NCBI GenBank assembly: GCA_022821585.1 | Contig: JAJEDI010000032.1 | Location: forward strand, 17,604-81,603 | Reading direction: 5' to 3' | Source: Caldilineaceae bacterium | GTDB lineage: Bacteria > Chloroflexota > Anaerolineae > Caldilineales > Caldilineaceae | DNA length: 64,000 bases | Shown here: piece after piece, positions 62,623 to 64,000 of the stretch | Numbering within the stretch: position 1 is the first letter of the stretch | How the letters are laid out: each line of letters opens with the position of its first letter | The notes under the pieces: model-generated | Databases searched by the model: none | What the model saw: the letters and a program-made list of their open reading frames with translations, nothing else | Told to the model about the DNA's origin: nothing | Made by a program: the position numbers and the translations under genes

Positions 62623-63678
62623 TTACGGCTGGGGGGGGTCATCGGGATCGCTGAAGCCATACACTTTGGAGACGACATAGAGCGGACGGGCTTTGACGTC
62701 GTCGTAGATGCGAGCGAGGTACTCGCCGATGATTCCCAGGAAGATCAGTTGGATTCCCCCCAGGAACAGGACCGCGACAAGGGTGGAGGCCTGGCCGAAG
62801 AAGGCGTTGTTGCCGGAGAGACGCAGGACCGTTGTGACGACGATTCCCAGCAGGCTCACAAAGGCGAGGAAAAATCCAAAGTAGGTGCTGAGCCGGAGGG
62901 GAATGTAGCTGAAACTGGTGATTGCATCGAGTGTCAGGCGGAGCATTTTGCTCAGTGGGTACTTGGTGTCGCCGGCAAAACGCTCGGCGCGCTGGTATTC
63001 AATGCCGGTCTGGCGGAAGCCGACCCAACTGCTGAGGCCGCGCATAAAGCGATGCTTCTCGCGCAGACGGCGCATAGTGAGGAGGACCTGGCGATCGATC
63101 AGGCGGAAGTCGCCGGTGTTTACGGGGATCTCGACATCGGTAATGCGACGGAGGAGGCGGTAGAAGGCGCTGGCCGTCCAGAGTTTGAAGCGGGATTCGC
63201 CGCGCCGGTGTGCGCGCACGGCGTAGACGACCTCATAGCCTTCGCGCCACTTTTCGAACATGTCACCGATCAGCTCGGGCGGATCCTGCAGGTCGGCGTC
63301 AATGATGGCGATGGCGTCGCCCAGTGCGTAGTCCATGCCGGCGGTGATGGCGATCTGGTGGCCGAAGTTGCGAGAGAAGTTGATGATCTTGACGCGAGCG
63401 TCCTGTTCACGCAGGTCGAGAAGCATGGAGAGAGATTGGTCGCGGCTGCCGTCATTGACGCAGACCAGCTCCCACGGTTGACCGATGCCGTCGAGGACGG
63501 CGACCATGCGCCGGTAGAGCTCGGGGATCACCTCCTCTTCGTTGTAGATGGGCACGATAACGGAGATGACCGAGCCCTGGTCTGCGGCCTGTTTGGCGGC
63601 TGCGTCTGCGGACGGGTCGGGTGCGTCGGGAGGCCGTTGAGCTGTCTCGGGCGGCACGGTCTCAATTTGAGGGCTCAT
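62623..63678 (-). CDS. Glycosyltransferase family 2, DPM1/GtrB-like, with two C-terminal membrane segments
   Basis: 351 residues from the ATG at 63678 with GAAGGA 7 bases upstream. An ATG at 63702 would add 8 residues. GT-A domain: [57 protein letters not shown], the DxD-type [12 protein letters not shown] and [11 protein letters not shown]. Two membrane segments follow near residues 240-320 ([20 protein letters not shown] and [20 protein letters not shown]). It likely transfers a sugar to a polyprenyl phosphate at the membrane for glycan or cell-wall modification. The N-terminal 40 residues are disordered. Confidence 0.92.
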   Translation of the reverse strand: MSPQIETVPPETAQRPPDAPDPSADAAAKQAADQGSVISVIVPIYNEEEVIPELYRRMVAVLDGIGQPWELVCVNDGSRDQSLSMLLDLREQDARVKIINFSRNFGHQIAITAGMDYALGDAIAIIDADLQDPPELIGDMFEKWREGYEVVYAVRAHRRGESRFKLWTASAFYRLLRRITDVEIPVNTGDFRLIDRQVLLTMRRLREKHRFMRGLSSWVGFRQTGIEYQRAERFAGDTKYPLSKMLRLTLDAITSFSYIPLRLSTYFGFFLAFVSLLGIVVTTVLRLSGNNAFFGQASTLVAVLFLGGIQLIFLGIIGEYLARIYDDVKARPLYVVSKVYGFSDPDDPPQP

Positions 63679-63702
63679 TTGTGTTCCTTCTACAGTCAAC
63701 AT

Positions 63703-64000
63703 CCCGCCTTCGCGTTTCGCCTTTCGAGAAAGCCCAGAGGGACGACCGTGTTAGCTGCACTTTCGCAAAGGGCCGGCACTGTCCTGCATCGGGGTGCTGA
63801 CAAAGTAGCTTGTTTCAATCGTACTGAAATCCGTAGGGTTGGTCAAACAGGGGGCTGAGGGGGTGCATCCCAAATTGTTTGCTGGGTCAGGTAAGGCCAA
63901 GGAGAGCAAGAGGGTTGAGTTGGTGCTGGCTAAGTAGTGTTGAGCGCAGAGCGAGCATAGCTTGAGCGCCGAGACGAGACCAGCGCATCCCGGATTGCTT
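63703..64000. other. Unassigned right end of window
   Basis: No reliable gene. A minus-strand frame without a clear start is open from the window edge to about 63749. Two similar 16-base blocks, GCATCCCAAATTGTTT (63865-63880) and GCATCCCGGATTGCTT (63985-64000), lie in the same direction, which suggests repeat or mobile-element-derived DNA running off the window. Confidence 0.35.

Noticed and set aside
62749..63858. Plus-strand open frame of 369 codons opposite the glycosyltransferase
   Set aside because: Antisense shadow with no motif; the GT2 gene has complete motifs and a good start.

Overview
The window looks like a chromosomal piece of an uncultured Chloroflexota bacterium, most likely in the Caldilinea-type lineages often recovered from marine or sponge metagenomes. 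This is inference, not a measurement. It rests on many carbohydrate ABC transporter operons with lipoproteins of the 'ACAAPAAPA' type, frequent Gfo/Idh/MocA and xylose-isomerase-like TIM-barrel enzymes, Uma2-family genes, high GC, and abundant short dispersed repeats. There is no phage, integrase, transposase or CRISPR signal.

Layout. 1-2021: end of a sugar ABC transporter operon with a DegT/DnrJ-type aminotransferase. 2220-9358 (minus): a six-gene uptake and catabolic operon with solute-binding lipoprotein, two permeases, MalK-type ATPase, IolE-like isomerase and a CE15-like glucuronoyl esterase. 10011-10539: a HicB-HicA toxin-antitoxin pair. 11536-16053 (minus): a second sugar transporter with a BNR/sialidase-like protein. 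16523-23897: a small membrane protein, a RhaD-SDR fusion enzyme, an amidase, a kelch lipoprotein, a Gfo/Idh/MocA oxidoreductase and a TIM-barrel isomerase. 24869-32264: a peptide/oligosaccharide-type ABC transporter lacking ATPases, then two tandem paralogous TIM-barrel hydrolase-like proteins. 32583-33638: a close duplicate of the earlier oxidoreductase. 33714-36126 (minus): a compact Uma2 / AAA ATPase / DUF4276 cassette behind a LexA-box-like operator. 36626-40136 (minus): a third sugar transporter. 40503-48421: a second Uma2 with the same operator, then amidohydrolase, odd P-loop protein, UxuA-like enzyme, hydroxyacid dehydrogenase, PhyH-like dioxygenase, SDR and FAH-family hydrolase. 48531-51792: an RHH antitoxin with a brnT relic, a DUF402 protein, a lipoprotein, a methyltransferase-like protein and a cupin. 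51952-56858: a BMP-type nucleoside ABC transporter. 56910-63678 (minus): housekeeping genes (tRNA-Thr, efp, ruvA, ruvC, yebC, pyrG, acpS, GT2).

How it works together. The left 48 kb reads as a scavenging region for plant- or algal-type glycans, uronic acids, rhamnose and related sugars. Several transporters lack their own ATPase and probably share the MalK-type subunit at 4801-5889. In all four operons that begin with a solute-binding protein, the junction between that gene and the first permease gene carries a strong inverted repeat, which suggests a shared way to make more binding protein than permease.

The most interesting non-standard items are: (1) the Uma2-AAA-DUF4276 operon with a GAAC-N4-GTTC palindrome placed 17 nt from a TTGACA box, an arrangement repeated upstream of a second Uma2 gene; (2) a dispersed intergenic repeat with three large copies and one fragment whose hairpins show compensatory base changes; (3) a short element of three CGCGAAG units at exact 10-bp spacing upstream of three genes; (4) the binding-protein/permease hairpins.
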